A DNA stretch of 64,000 nt from positions 6,072,850 through 6,136,849 of the forward strand of contig CM035355.1 in assembly GCA_020137815.1 (NCBI GenBank), in the 5' to 3' direction. Positions 12,604 to 23,765 of the stretch are shown in pieces; position 1 is the first letter of the stretch, and every line of letters starts with the position of its first letter. Under the pieces are notes generated by a model, which saw only the letters and a list, made by a program, of their open reading frames with translations, was not told the origin of the DNA and did no database searches. The translations under genes were made by a program, and so were the position numbers. Origin of the DNA: Hormiphora californensis (taxonomy: Eukaryota > Ctenophora > Tentaculata > Cydippida > Pleurobrachiidae).

Positions 12604-13640
12604 CTATTCCCGCTCAACAAGACCATGTTTATCTAGTGTATCACTAAGGGCATGCCCATCTTTGATATAATAACACAGGGTTGCCTTCTCATAATAATCA
12701 TTATCCAGTCCAATATTCTGAATCACATCCAACAAGGAAACAGATTTCCCTATAACTGGGGCACCCACTGCATACCTCATGTGGGCAAAGTGAATGTGAA
12801 GGCGATAGTAAGCTGGCTGGTAATGGAAATAAACCCTGAGAAGAGATTTAGGAACCTTAAATTTTTCCTTGATGACAGCAAGACACGAATCACGGAGTTC
12901 TTTCAACATCGGCAAGTGGGACTGATTTAAATCTCTGATACTGTAAATCTCCTTATCCTCCACAATCGCTAGACAGTACAAGTTCTCAGTACTAGACATA
13001 TCCCATTTGAGGTCGGCAGTTAGAACATACCCCTCTTTAGGGTCGTGTTTCCTCAGAATCACTCTGTCAGCTTCACTTTTACCGGACAGCAGGTTATCCA
13101 CCCATTGCATGTCGCTGAGATGGTCCATTATGTAGGGTCGAGTCACGGTATTGTATATCTCAGGGGTTTCCTCGACTAGATAAGCGGGTTTTTGTTTGAA
13201 TTTGTTGATGATTTTCTCGGTAGCAGGGTGGATTACTGTCGTTTTGAGAGAGTTAGTCCAGGCTGGAGGGTTTAGGTGAAACACGTAGAAAATATCGTTC
13301 TGCATCTTTAGTTTTAACTCTGAAAAAGGATGAAATAGATCAGAGAGAATGAATTATTTCTCAAGTACAATGAGCTTGAGGTCTTGAATATTGCATTCCT
13401 ATCCCCACAAAACCTACCAGATTTGGGCGATAAGAACTCCCTCACTTTCTCCTCATTGATACTGTTAACTTCAAACAATACCACAGCAGGGCCCTCCTTT
13501 CCTCTAATCTCTCCCAGGGTAAACACGACCCTCCCATCATCGCTCTGCCCCAGTAGCTCTGTTATGGAGAAGGTACTGATATCACCACCAACCGGGGAAT
13601 CCTCCTCTAGTTTGGGTTTCTTGGCTTCAGAACCGTTCAT
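12604..13640 (-). CDS. DCPS: Scavenger mRNA-decapping enzyme DcpS
   Basis: DcpS hydrolyses the m7GpppN cap left after 3'-5' mRNA decay, releasing m7GMP; it is a HIT-superfamily pyrophosphatase. Exon 1 is 13640-13418 and exon 2 is 13319-12604, joined in phase 1 (TCTG|GTAGGT ... TTTCAG|AG), 312 residues. The catalytic signature is HYQPAYYRLHIHFAHMRY, with the histidine triad HIH in the C-terminal domain. The N-terminal domain has the expected dimer-swap region (ELKLKMQNDIF) and cap-pocket region (DLKWDMSSTENLYCLAIV). I chose the ATG at 13640 because the peptide then opens with a basic KKPKLEE stretch, which gives normal family length, and because a CCCCAG acceptor lies 13 nt upstream. In-frame ATGs at 13739 and 13751 would add up to 37 residues. 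It lies between CIR1 and sororin, all on the minus strand. Confidence 0.93.
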
Positions 13641-13916
13641 CTGATGACTCTCTCTGGGGAAGGTGGTTAGTTTAATTGTTAGATCGGTTACTGGGATAGG
13701 GTAACAGGGGTTGGAATTGGGTACTTCAAGAGTTATCATTTTATGAGTCACATTTATTGGAGAGGTTTGTCACAATATTGGAGGGGTTTGGGGGGATGGA
13801 GGCAGTCCAGAAAGGGAGTCAGTATGAGAAAAACACGAGTTTTGAGAGAGCGTGAAAACAGGGAGACATCAATATAAGAGGGAATTACAGTTTTAAAACC
13901 TGGTTTCAATATATTA

Positions 13917-15031
13917 CAGTCGGACCCCGATTTAACGGCCCCCGATTTAGCGGCACCCCGATTTAACGGCAGGATAAATTTCCCCCAAAATTTTTTTGAA
14001 ATTTTTTTTTGAAAATTTTTTGAAAAACCACGTCCGAATCGTGTTTCGAATCGGTGCATCTTATTGCATGTCTTGCCGGTAATTAGACGGTTCAAAACGA
14101 ACAGATATGTGATCCCCATGAGGCCCATCGAATCGCAATTTTGACGCTTGTTAAACTGGCCTCATGGGGATCACGTATCGGTTCGTTTTGAACCGTCTAA
14201 TTAGCGACAGGACGTGCGATAAAATGCACTGATTCGAAACACGATTCGGACGTGGTTGATATACCTTTGAAAAATTTTCATAACTTTTTTTGCAAAATTT
14301 TACAGAATTATTGTCAATGCTTTGATCGGTGCTCCCCATGAATTTCGCGTGAAACATTTGTTGATTGTGTAAAAAACTTGTTTTCACTTGTCACAATAGT
14401 TAAGCTCTCCGCATCCCCGGATCGAGCACTCTACCAGGATACTAACTTCTACATCTAGCTAGTATTTTGAAATTCAAATTCTTCCTCACCCCGCTTAAAG
14501 TGCCCCGATTCGGCATGGTATCATGTATCGGTTCGTCTAATTAGCAGCAAGACATGCGATAAGATTCACTGATTCGATAAACGATTCGGACGTGGTTGAT
14601 ATATGTAGTACTACAGTCGGACCCCGATTTAGGACCCCCCGATTTAGTGGCACCCCGATTTAGGGACAGGATTTTCCCCCCGATATAGGAAATTAACCTT
14701 ATTTGACCCAGATTTAGTGGACACCCCGATTTAGTGGACAAGAGCCATTCCCCCCGAGGGTGTCCCTAAATCGGGGTCCGACTGTACCTTGGAAAATTTT
14801 TATAACTTATTTTGAAATTATTTTGAAATTACTTTCTTTTTCTAATCAGAAATGATCATGTAATCAATACATGGAAATTGCATTTAACACTTTTAGTGTG
14901 TTTTAGTACAGCATTTTGGACAAAAATAGGGTTTTATGGGCCAAATATGCTCTACCCCGATTTAACGGACACCCCGATTTAACGGACAAAACCCTTTCCC
15001 CCGAGGGTGCCGTTAAATCGGGGTCCGACTG
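13917..15031. mobile_element. Composite MITE with CAGTCGGACCCCGATTTA ends, TA-flanked
   Basis: Both ends show TA|CAGTCGGACCCCGATTTA and its complement, so this is a Tc1/mariner- or pogo-type non-autonomous element with a TA target duplication. The CCCCGATTTA motif is repeated three times inside the left end. The interior 14030-14254 is an inverted repeat (CGTCCGAATCGTGTTTCGAA ... its complement) around GATCCCCAT. The same internal sequence occurs in the copy at 38021-38625. Here the element is expanded by a partial second internal copy (about 14500-14605) and by a nested insertion at 14614-14784. Confidence 0.85.
14614..14784. mobile_element. Nested 171 bp MITE inside the larger copy
   Basis: A second complete pair of CAGTCGGACCCCGATTTA ends, again flanked by TA on both sides, lies within the 13917-15031 element. 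The two are the same family, so the element inserted into a relative. Confidence 0.75.
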
Positions 15032-15160
15032 TACTGATAATCACTACCACCCCCACGTTTTTATAAAACTCAAATTTCTCACAGCATTATATCTCAGATC
15101 ATTGTGTCTTTTTTTCTGAGTCACTATTCCCAATTCCCACAATGTCAATTCACATATATT

Positions 15161-16723
15161 TCAATCACTGTCTGAACTGTTATCTGAACTTTTAGAGTCT
15201 GGGGTATCATGTCTGGAGTGTCTGGATGATGAGGCCGCTGGTTTATCATCAGTCGATCTCCTTCTTCTTACAGGACTGTGTCGCCGCCTTTCAGGAGTTT
15301 TATGACGCCTTTTCTCGGGGCTCGGACTTCGCCGGCTTTTTCGTTTCTCGGGACTTCGCCGGCTCTTCCTTTTTTCTGGGGTTGGGCTTCGTTTGGTTAC
15401 TTCCTTTTCTGGGCTCGGGCTTTTTCTGCTTCTCCTTTTCTCTGGACTAGGGCTTCTTCTGCTTTTCCTTTTGTCGGGAGTTCGCCTGCTGTTTCTCCTT
15501 TCCGGCGTTCTGTTTTCCTCCCGTGGCCGCTTTTCAGGAGTGGAACTTCGACGACGCTGTTTTTCTGGACTGGGACTATCCTTCCTTTTTCTCTCAGGAC
15601 TACTTTGTTTTTCTGGACTTCGCTTCCTTCTTCGTTCAGGGGTTTTGTTACGTCTTCTAGGAGGACTGGGAGATCGGGAAATGTTCCTGTCAGGTGTCCT
15701 GCTCCGGCCACTTCTTCTCCGCTTTGGGGAGGACTCTCTTCTGTTGTCTGACGTTGTACGGGGAGGAGACCTGGACAACTTTCTCTTGTCGCTACGTCGC
15801 GGAGATTTCCTGTCTGAATCGTGCCTTCTTCTAGGAGGGATGGAGGTGTAACCGCCGCTATCTGTCCTCCTTCTTACTGCTTTCATTGGTGCCCTTCTCT
15901 CGCTAGTTCCACTCTCTCCTGATGGTTTAGGTGCTCGATGCTTGTTTTTAGGTGGAGGTCCATCATTCACTTCTTTCTTTTCTTTCTTCTCCTTCTTACT
16001 TTTCTTCTCTTTCTTGTTCTTCTTCTTCTTCCCAACTCCACCCGCCGGTCCTGAGCCCTGTTTGTTCAACTTCTTCATCAGCTTTCTCTTCTGTTTATCC
16101 GTCAACCCAGCGATAAATGCAACTTCTGGATCCAGTTTATCATCCTCCAGGATCTTGTACTTGTTATCGTGGACATCCACTACCTTGTTTATGGCATCCC
16201 TCCGCATCTTCAACCCTCCCTCCTCCATGGAACTCAGCAGTGTCATGGGATCCTGTCTCCCCAGATCGGGGTTATTCTCATTAATGATGTTACTGTTGTA
16301 AAGAGGGCACACCCGCTCTGTGTTCTGGTGACCCCAAACACCACACTTGATGCACTTTGTGTTCCGGACCTCAATACCAAATGGTTGATCTGCAACGTCC
16401 AGAGTTTTGGCATAGTCACCCGCTCGAGGCGCCGTTTTCTGCCACTCAAATCTAACCTCCCGTAACTCTAACTTCTCGTCCTTTTTCCGGCACTCCAAAG
16501 GCGGCTCATACATGAAAGTCAGTTTGTCATCTTGCGTTGTTTTGCCATGTTTCAGCAGATTTTTGTTCTCGTATATTGCCTGTTCCTTGAGATATTGTTT
16601 TTGAAGTTCCTCCTGTTTCTTCTTCTCTGAAAGGTGTTTCTGCTCCGCGATCCACGTCCTTTTCTGATTTTCATATGTGTGCGGATGGAAGAACTTGTTT
16701 CGCATAAACTTTACAAACGCCAT
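15161..16723 (-). CDS. CIR1: CIR1-like corepressor/splicing-associated protein
   Basis: CIR1 links the Notch-pathway DNA-binding protein RBPJ (CBF1) to histone deacetylase complexes and also associates with splicing factors; it is nuclear. Single exon, 520 residues. The Cir_N region is at ~12-48 (FFHPHTYENQKRTWIAEQ then KKKQEELQKQYLKEQ). The conserved DQPFGIEVRNTKCIKC block follows, with a CCHC zinc knuckle C-x2-C-x4-H-x6-C at 124-139. A DPEV..FI.GLTDKQKRKLMKKL segment is followed by a Lys-rich run and a long RS/SPEKRR-repeat tail to the end. I chose the second ATG of the open frame (16723), because MAFVKFMRNK fits the family N-terminus and a TTCAG acceptor lies 17 nt upstream, preceded by a CTAAC branch-like motif. 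It is the most upstream of three same-strand genes. Confidence 0.9.
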   Translation of the reverse strand: MAFVKFMRNKFFHPHTYENQKRTWIAEQKHLSEKKKQEELQKQYLKEQAIYENKNLLKHGKTTQDDKLTFMYEPPLECRKKDEKLELREVRFEWQKTAPRAGDYAKTLDVADQPFGIEVRNTKCIKCGVWGHQNTERVCPLYNSNIINENNPDLGRQDPMTLLSSMEEGGLKMRRDAINKVVDVHDNKYKILEDDKLDPEVAFIAGLTDKQKRKLMKKLNKQGSGPAGGVGKKKKNKKEKKSKKEKKEKKEVNDGPPPKNKHRAPKPSGESGTSERRAPMKAVRRRTDSGGYTSIPPRRRHDSDRKSPRRSDKRKLSRSPPRTTSDNRRESSPKRRRSGRSRTPDRNISRSPSPPRRRNKTPERRRKRSPEKQSSPERKRKDSPSPEKQRRRSSTPEKRPREENRTPERRNSRRTPDKRKSRRSPSPEKRRSRKSPSPEKEVTKRSPTPEKRKSRRSPEKRKSRRSPSPEKRRHKTPERRRHSPVRRRRSTDDKPAASSSRHSRHDTPDSKSSDNSSDSD

Positions 16724-16765
16724 CTTGCTTGGTCTCTGTACTGAACGCAAGGTTGGGGTGTTAGA
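16724..16765 (-). promoter_or_regulatory. Putative (trans-)splice acceptor before CIR1
   Basis: On the minus strand CTAACACCCCAACCTTGCG then TTCAG ends at 16741, with a branch-like CTAAC; a 17 nt leader follows before the ATG. Confidence 0.6.
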
Positions 16766-17528
16766 AATGAAAATTTGATAAGTGGAAATTGGAAAATGAA
16801 AAAAGAATCAAAGCACATTCACAATTGCACAAAGTGAGAACAGTGAAAATTATCAGCAGTGGGAATGTTAATCAAGAATATTTGCACTGGGATCCTAATT
16901 CCTAGGGCCTGCTGAATCACATGCTAAGGCCCAAGGCCCAAGATTTGTAAGTCAATATCAAAACTTTCAACGAAAAAGCAGTGAGTTAAAATGTTTAAAG
17001 GCCTCCAGGAGAACCCCGGTGCCGCAATATTATCAACAGCATGAGAGGACAAGGGGCAACAAATTCATAAGAGATCACCCCGAAGGAAACACCGGCACTA
17101 CTAATAATTGTAATTCTAATCACTAATGAGTCAAGCGCCAACCCAGCACAGGTCGCAGGACAATCGCGATTTTTGGCGCCACCAGAAATTCTACTGGAGT
17201 CTTCTGAAATCGGTTGGCTCATGGAGTTTGCAATTTAAGTGGATCCTGTGTCTCATGAGTAGTGAACTCTCATGTTGTACGCGGTGTCTCATGCCATGAG
17301 TGATGACTGATGAGTCACGATTCACAATTCTGAAAACCCACTTGAGGACTTTTTAAAATTTGAATTTTTTCCCGGTGAAAAAAAATTCTCAAACTAAAAT
17401 TTTAGGAGCGCGCGCTGATTTGCATCGTTGATTTATCAATATTTTAGCGCGTTACATTTAATTTCTATGTTTGCAACGCTGCGGACGAAGCGAAAATTAT
17501 GAGAACTCGATTTTCAAATCTCAAATAA

Positions 17529-17760
17529 GGAACCATAATAAAGTTCAAGAGCGCACCCCATCCAAGAGCGCACCACCTCCAAAAGACACCACTCCGAGAG
17601 CGCACCACATCAAAGAGAGCTCCCCATCCAAAAGATACCGCGCGCAGGGGACACCACGCGCAGAAGAGACCGCACGCGCAAATACAACGCCGCGCTGGTC
17701 TCTTCTGCGCGTGGTGTCCCCTGCGCGTGGTATCTTCTGGATGGGGAGCTCTCTTTTAGT
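17529..17760. repeat. GAGCGCACC-rich repeat array ending in a 60-nt-arm hairpin
   Basis: After GGAACCATAATAAAGTTCAA, imperfect units built on AGAGCGCACCACCTCC and AAAGACACCACT follow. The array then becomes an inverted repeat: arms 17612-17671 and 17697-17756 match at 58 of 60 positions around a 25 nt loop. The same starting sequence and units occur on the opposite strand at 25181-25345, so this is a dispersed element, perhaps a transposon end or 5' region. Confidence 0.75.
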
Positions 17761-18659
17761 GGGGATCCTTGCTCCATCGTTGTGCGCGCCCGACGTCGGC
17801 GACCGTCGCCGACCGTCGGCGACATCGCTGATTGAGCTGACAGTGGCACTCTCTCCCGCGCGCTGAGCGCTTTTTTCGCGCGGTACGTGTTAGTTCGTTC
17901 GGACTGTTTGTGAGTGTGACTGAAAATGGATTTTGTCACCCAAAGTGGCCGGTCGCCTTGGAAACTTGCAGGACACCATTGAGATAGTAAGTTAAACGGA
18001 AATATGGGACTTGAGAGTCCCAACATGGTAATACAATATAGAGCTGGCCGTGGGGAAGGTATATCATACAATGGTGTCCTATAAACAGCAGTTAGAAAGT
18101 AGACCAATTTATCAAAACTACCGCAGTGGGTAGTGGCACTGAGCCGCAATAAAACAGAAAACATCAATGAAAGGATGGCATTTTTAGGTCAGCTCGATAG
18201 TCAAAACACTCTATAATGAAAATTCCGCTCTGTATTCTCCTTCTAATAACAGGGGTAATAATAGACATGTTCGGTATTGTTTATGAGTCCATTCACTGTT
18301 ATTCCTATTCCATGTAAACAGCATATACAGTGTAGGGGAGTAAGGAATATTCTGTTTCAATGTCCTCAATGACATCACAGCATACATCACAACAGCACCC
18401 ACAGGCCACAGTCGCCGTCATAGTAACATGTGGTGCAGTTTGTTACAGTCAACTCCAAAGTCGAATTCCGGCTCTGAGTGATCCTGGAGAGGAGGAGATG
18501 GGGTGTTAGGGCCTGGTTAATCAGGGGGTGAGTTAGGGGTGTTGGTGTGAGATAGATAGAAACTGGGGTTTCGGTTCAGATAGCAGGTGTTAAGTGATTA
18601 GTGCCAGTACACGAGAGTGTAAATTAGCAGTTAGGCGATTGAGAAAAACAACCTAACTG

Positions 18660-21130
18660 GGAATTAAATAAAAATTATTATTGGGGGCGGCTTATTTGCA
18701 AAGGGAAACTCATCAAAATCGAAGGCGGACTCTATTTTAAAAAAAACGGACTCTTTATTACATTTAGTTTTTAAAAAAAAATTTTTAAAGATAAAGGTCC
18801 TCCCTGTTTTTGGATTTTTTAGAAAAAGGGAAGCCCCGCCCTGGTAGAATTTTGGGAATAGAGCCCTCTATTTACTTTTTGGGCGCCAAACCTTTTCCCA
18901 AACCCGGACTCATGTCAAAAAACCCAAACCCCCCCCCCAAAACCTAACCCTAACACTCCCCCTAAAAAAACCTCGCCCCAAAAAATTAAGGGCCCCAAAC
19001 ATTTCTAAATTAGTATAGGGGTAGGGGGCAAACTCTCGTTTTCGGAAACGGAAAAAAATTCTCGAGTTCGCGGGGGGAAAAGGCGGACCTATATCAAATT
19101 TTTAGTTTTATGTAAATGAGTCCACTTTTTTTAGATTTTTTAGAAAGGGGGCCCCCCTGTGGTGGGACTTTAGATTTTAGATCCCCCTAGAGTTTAGCCC
19201 TTTTTGGGATCTTTATCAAAAATCTAAATTTGGATTTTAGAGCCCTGTAAAATTAGATTTGTACCCACAAAACAGTTCCCCCACCCCAAATATAAATTAA
19301 TTAGATGTTTAGAGTGGACAAAAAACCCTTATCACGTAATCTTCCTTATCGGGCTGGGAAATAGTTCCAGCTGAGAATCTTTGGTTTGCGGGGCCCGGGG
19401 GAAGAGGGGGAAGGGGGAAAAAAAAAAGGGGAAAAATGGGGCCCCAAGGGGGGAGGGAAAAAAAAGGGAGGGGGGGGGGGGGCAAAAGAGGGGGGAAAAA
19501 AAAAAGGGGGAACCGGGGGCAGGGAGAAGGGGAGGTAGGGAAAAAAAGGAAAAGGGGAGGGGGGGAAGAGAAAAGAAGGTAGGGAATTTTTTTTGGGGAA
19601 AACAGGTTTTCCCCGGGAAAATTTGGGAGGGGGGCAACGAAAAAGAGGGAATTTTTTTAAAGAAAAACCTTAAAAGGTTTTTCACCTTTTAATTTAAAAA
19701 AAAGTTTTAACTAAAAATAACAAAAACAATTTTTGGGTTTTTCCAAAGAAAAGAGGGGAAAAGGGCCCCCCCAGACCATTAACCCCTTTTTCCCCCTTTC
19801 AAAAAAAATTTGGAAGGGGTTTTTTTTAAAAAATGTTTTTCCGGTTTCCACATGGAAAAAAAGGGCTTTTAAAAAGGGGGGTTAAAAGGGGTAAAAGAAG
19901 AAGGGGGTTTTTTGAGGAAAAAAATTTTGGGGGAAAAAGGAAAAATCAAAAATGAAAAAAAAACCTTAAAAAAGGGAGGGTTGGCTCAAAGGGGACATTT
20001 GTAAATGGGGAAAAGAGGAAAAATGGGGGATCCCAATTTTAAAAATTAATCCAAAAAAAACCCCAAAAAAAAAGGGATAAAAAATTTTTGGGGTTAATTT
20101 TAAGAAAAGGAAATAAAAAAACACCCAAAAGGGGGTAAAAAAGGGGGAAAGAAAAAAAAGTTTGAAAAAGGGGAAAATTTTAAAAAAAAAATGGAACCTC
20201 TTGAAAAAACCCCCCAAAAATTTTAAATTTTTAAATAAAAATTTTTGGAAAAAAAGGGGGAAATAGGAAAACGGGGGGGAAAGAAAAAAAGAAAAAGAAA
20301 GGAAAGGGCCCCCAAAGGAAAAGGGAAAAAACAAGGGGGGAAAAAAAAAGGGGAACAAAAAAAACGGGAAAGGGAAAAAGGGAAAAAAAGCCCAAAGAAA
20401 GGGGGGGGCCCCCCAAAAGGAAAGGGTTTTTTTTTAAAAAAGGGAAAAGGGGGTTTAAAAAAAAGGGAAAAGGGGAAACCCAATTTTGGGGAAAGGGGGT
20501 TTTTAAAGCGAGAACCCAAAAAAGGAAACCTTAAAACCCCTTTCCCGAAAAAACCAAAAACCGCCCAAAAAAAAAACCCCCCCCCCCCCTTTTTTCCCCC
20601 CCCCCCTTTTTTTTCTTCCCCCCTCTTCTTCTCCTACTTTCCCTCTCCCTCTTTTCTCTCCTTCCTCCCCTTCTCTCTCTTTTTCTCTCTCTATTTCTCT
20701 GGGGGGGGTTTTTTCCAAAGACCACCCGACAAAACTGACATTAAACACTAGCCAAAAGCCCCCACCAGGACCAAATATCAACCGGCTCACACCCCCAAAA
20801 CAAAATTTGGGATAAACCAGTGCCAAAGGGTTTTAGGGGGTGTATTTTTTGGGGGAAATTTCCGTTTTTAAGGGTCCTTTTCTGATACGCAGGGAAGCCC
20901 CGAGGGGGGGGAAAACGGGTAAATTGTTTTTGGGAATAACAGAGTTTTGACGTTTTAAAAAGCCTTGACAGTCAATTATAATTTAACCCGGAAATAAAAA
21001 AACTCCCACTGGAACACTGGGGGTGTTATGGTCAACAGTAAGGTAACAAAATCCCCTTTCCATCGGGTTAGTGGGACCAAAAGGAGCTACCAAACCGGGG
21101 GGGTTTTAGTCGGGAGTGCCCTAACCCCTT
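18660..21130. other. Homopolymer-dominated sequence of doubtful quality
   Basis: Text consists largely of runs such as GGGGAAAAAAAAAAGGGG and CCCAAAGG, with few mixed trinucleotides. No gene can be supported: the Pro/Phe- or Lys/Gly-rich open frames are the runs read through. Comparison of related flanks at 21661-21760 and 22501-22600 suggests that bases here have been replaced by lengthened homopolymers, so this may be poor consensus rather than real satellite. Confidence 0.6.
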
Positions 21131-21136
21131 TTCCAA

Positions 21137-22600
21137 TCAACAAACCCTTCCCGCAGGGAGAAGGATGGGGTTAGTATAGGCAGGGGTTTTTAAATGAAAA
21201 GGAAAAGAGAAAAAAAAAGGGGAAGGGGAAGGGGAAGGGAAAAGGGAAGGGAAGGGAAAAGGGAAAGGAAGGGAAGGGGAAAGGGGAAAGGGGAAAGGGG
21301 AAGGGGAAAGGGGAAAGGGGGGGAAAGGGGAAGGGGAAAGGGGAAAGGGGAAAGGGAAAAGGGGGGGGAAAGGGAAAGGGAAGGGAAGGGAAAAGGGAAA
21401 GGGAAAGGGAAGGGAAGGGAAGGGAAGGGGGGGAAAGGGAAAAAGGGGAAAGGGGAAAAGGGGGGGAAAGGAAGGGGAAGGGAAAGGGGAAAGGGGAAAG
21501 GGGAAAGGGCCCAAAGGGGAAAGGGGAAAGGGCCCAAAGGGGAAGGGGGCCCAAAGGGGAAAGGAAAGGGCCCGGGGGAAAGGGGGGGGCCAAGGGGAAG
21601 GGGAAAGGGCCCAAAGGGAAAAAGAAAAGGGGGCCAAAGGGGAAAGGGAAAATATTAATATTACTGGGGTTTTACTGCGATAATTCACCTCTGTTTTTAG
21701 TTTTGGGGTTGGTAGGGTTCAGGTATCCACGTTCTATACCCAATTTCCGCTTTGACGTTTTAAAAAAACCCTTTGACAGCCCAACCCTGTTTAAAGTTCC
21801 CCTGTTTTAAAAAACTCCCCCGGGGAAAACCACTCGGTTTTTGTTATGGTCAAAAAAAAAGGGGAAAACAAAAATTCCTATATCACTGTTTAGGGGGATA
21901 AATAATGAGCTCCCTAACTCGGGGGGGTAGTTGAGTGCCCTCCCCCCTTTTTCCAAAAACCCTAAACCCTGCAGCAGGGAGAAGGATGGGGATTTACGTA
22001 TGGCAGATTTTTGAAATGAAAGGAAAAAAAAAAAGGAAAAGGGAAGGGAAAGAGAAGAAAAGAGAGAGAAGAAAAGGGGAAAAGGGAAGGGAAGGGGGGG
22101 GGAAAGGGGAAAGGGAAAGGGGAAGGGAAAGGGGGGGGGGAAAGGGGAAAGGGGCAAAGGGAAGGGGGGGGAAAGGGGAAAGGGGAAAGGAAAGGGAAAG
22201 GGAAAGGGGAAGGGGAAAGGGGAAGGGAAGGGGAAGGGGGGGAAAGGGAAGGGAAGGGGAAAGGGGAAGGGAAGGAAGGGAAGGGGAAGGGGAAAGGGGA
22301 AAAGGGAAAGGGGAAAGGGAAGGGAAAGGGAAGGGAAGGGGGGGAAAGGGGGGAAGGGGAAAGGGGGAAGGGGGGGGGGGGGGGGGAAAGGGAAAAAGGG
22401 GGAAGGGCCAAGGGAAGGGAAGGCCAAGGGAAAAAAAAGGCCAAAGGGGGGAAGGGGAAAGGGGCCAAGGAAGGGAAGGCCAAGGGAAGAGAAGGCCAAG
22501 GGAAGGGAAAATATTACTATTACTGTAGTATTACTGCGATAATTCACCTCTAGCTTAGTATTGGTTGTGTGAGTGTTCACTGTAGTCCACGTTCTATAGC
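21137..22600. repeat. Two ~0.82-0.86 kb tandem units with (AAGGGG)n-like cores
   Basis: CAGGGAGAAGGATGGGG occurs at 21154 and 21975, and ACTGCGATAATTCACCTCT near 21673 and 22532. These bracket purine cores of GGGAAAGGGGAAAGGG type at 21190-21650 and 22020-22510. The cores could form G-quadruplex or triplex structures if real. No coding evidence. Confidence 0.7.
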
Positions 22601-23224
22601 AATCCTGCCTAGCCATGGACGTTGTAGAAGCTTGGTCTTTATTCCTGTGTTTATCATATATCAGTTGGCACCTGGGTAGCGCAAAGATAGTTATATATTG
22701 TAGAGGATAATGTTGCGACATTGGTGTAGAAAGATGTAAAAAACAGTTGTTACTAGAATATCCTGCGATCGAGAATCTCCAAGACAACTCACTTGGTTTA
22801 TGAAAAATGGTTCTGATGGATCATTGTCATGTCTGGGTTTTGATTCTATATGTATCAGAGGTGGTGGTTTTCAGGCAACTGTATTTTTCAAACAATGGTG
22901 CAGTGGGTGTTGTTTACTTTAGAAGCTTCAATTAATTATATTGAAAAAAGAATACACTCAAATTATTTTATGACGAAAATCTCCACTCGCAAAAGATTTC
23001 GAGAGATATCGAAATGTATAGCACACTAGCCCAATTCGTTAAATTGAACGACAGGTAAGTGATAAATGCGGAGGAGGTACAGGTTTGCCAGTGCTCTAAC
23101 GTTTCAAAAATTAAATTGAAACACAAGTTTTGATTATACTAAAAAATCCAAATTTCAAAAAGTTTCAAACTTTCAACACTACTTTAAACAAATTAATTTG
23201 AGCCAAAATGGTTGACGATTGTGA

Positions 23225-23449
23225 TCAAGTGGAGAGAAGCAGAAACGTAGACTCAAGGAGCTGCGTGATGACGACACTGCTAACGCTAAGGTAAAGAGAC
23301 TGATCGATGCCTACAGCCCTACTGTTCTCCACAACACTAACGTTAAAAAACTGAAACGTTTTTCTGACGACACGCTAGAGCAGGCCGCGACATCCCTGGG
23401 ATCGGGGAACAAGAGGTACAAATCTAAAGCTTCCTGCTTCCCTGATTGA
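23225..23449 (+). pseudogene. Possible coding remnant, Lys/Arg-rich
   Basis: An open frame encodes EKQKRRLKELRDDDTANAK, then a Lys-rich stretch to a TGA at 23447. A nearby upstream ATG (MVDDCDQVE) is in another frame, so the start would require a frameshift. It is hydrophilic and helix-prone, without a recognised domain. It could be a decayed retroelement or chance. Confidence 0.3.
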
Positions 23450-23765
23450 TTGGCTCAATAATGGCCATAGAAGGACTTTTTGAACAGTTCGGCGGTGCGT
23501 GTGAGAGCTATTACACCTTAAAGAAGGTTTACAACACAACTAGCAAAAACGTAGTTAAAACAGTTTTAACAGTGACAAATTGTTTATCCAGGCATTTGGT
23601 CAAGGCTCAAGGCTGCTCAAGCTTTTTCATTTTTATTATTATTATTAAATCTAAAATGTATACATTGGATAAAATACAACATATACTGCCCCTTTTTGTG
23701 GGCTAAATTGATAGTCATAAGGTTCCTTTTGAAGTCTCTTTAGAGTACAAATTACATGTAGCAGG

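Noticed and set aside
18930-18960. Telomere-like AACCTAACCCTAAC
   Set aside because: Only about two loose units in a low-quality stretch; no array.
21137-22787. Pro/Phe/Leu-rich frames of 115-326 codons on the minus strand and Lys/Gly-rich ones on the plus strand
   Set aside because: They are the AAGGGG-type runs read through; the underlying sequence is itself doubtful.
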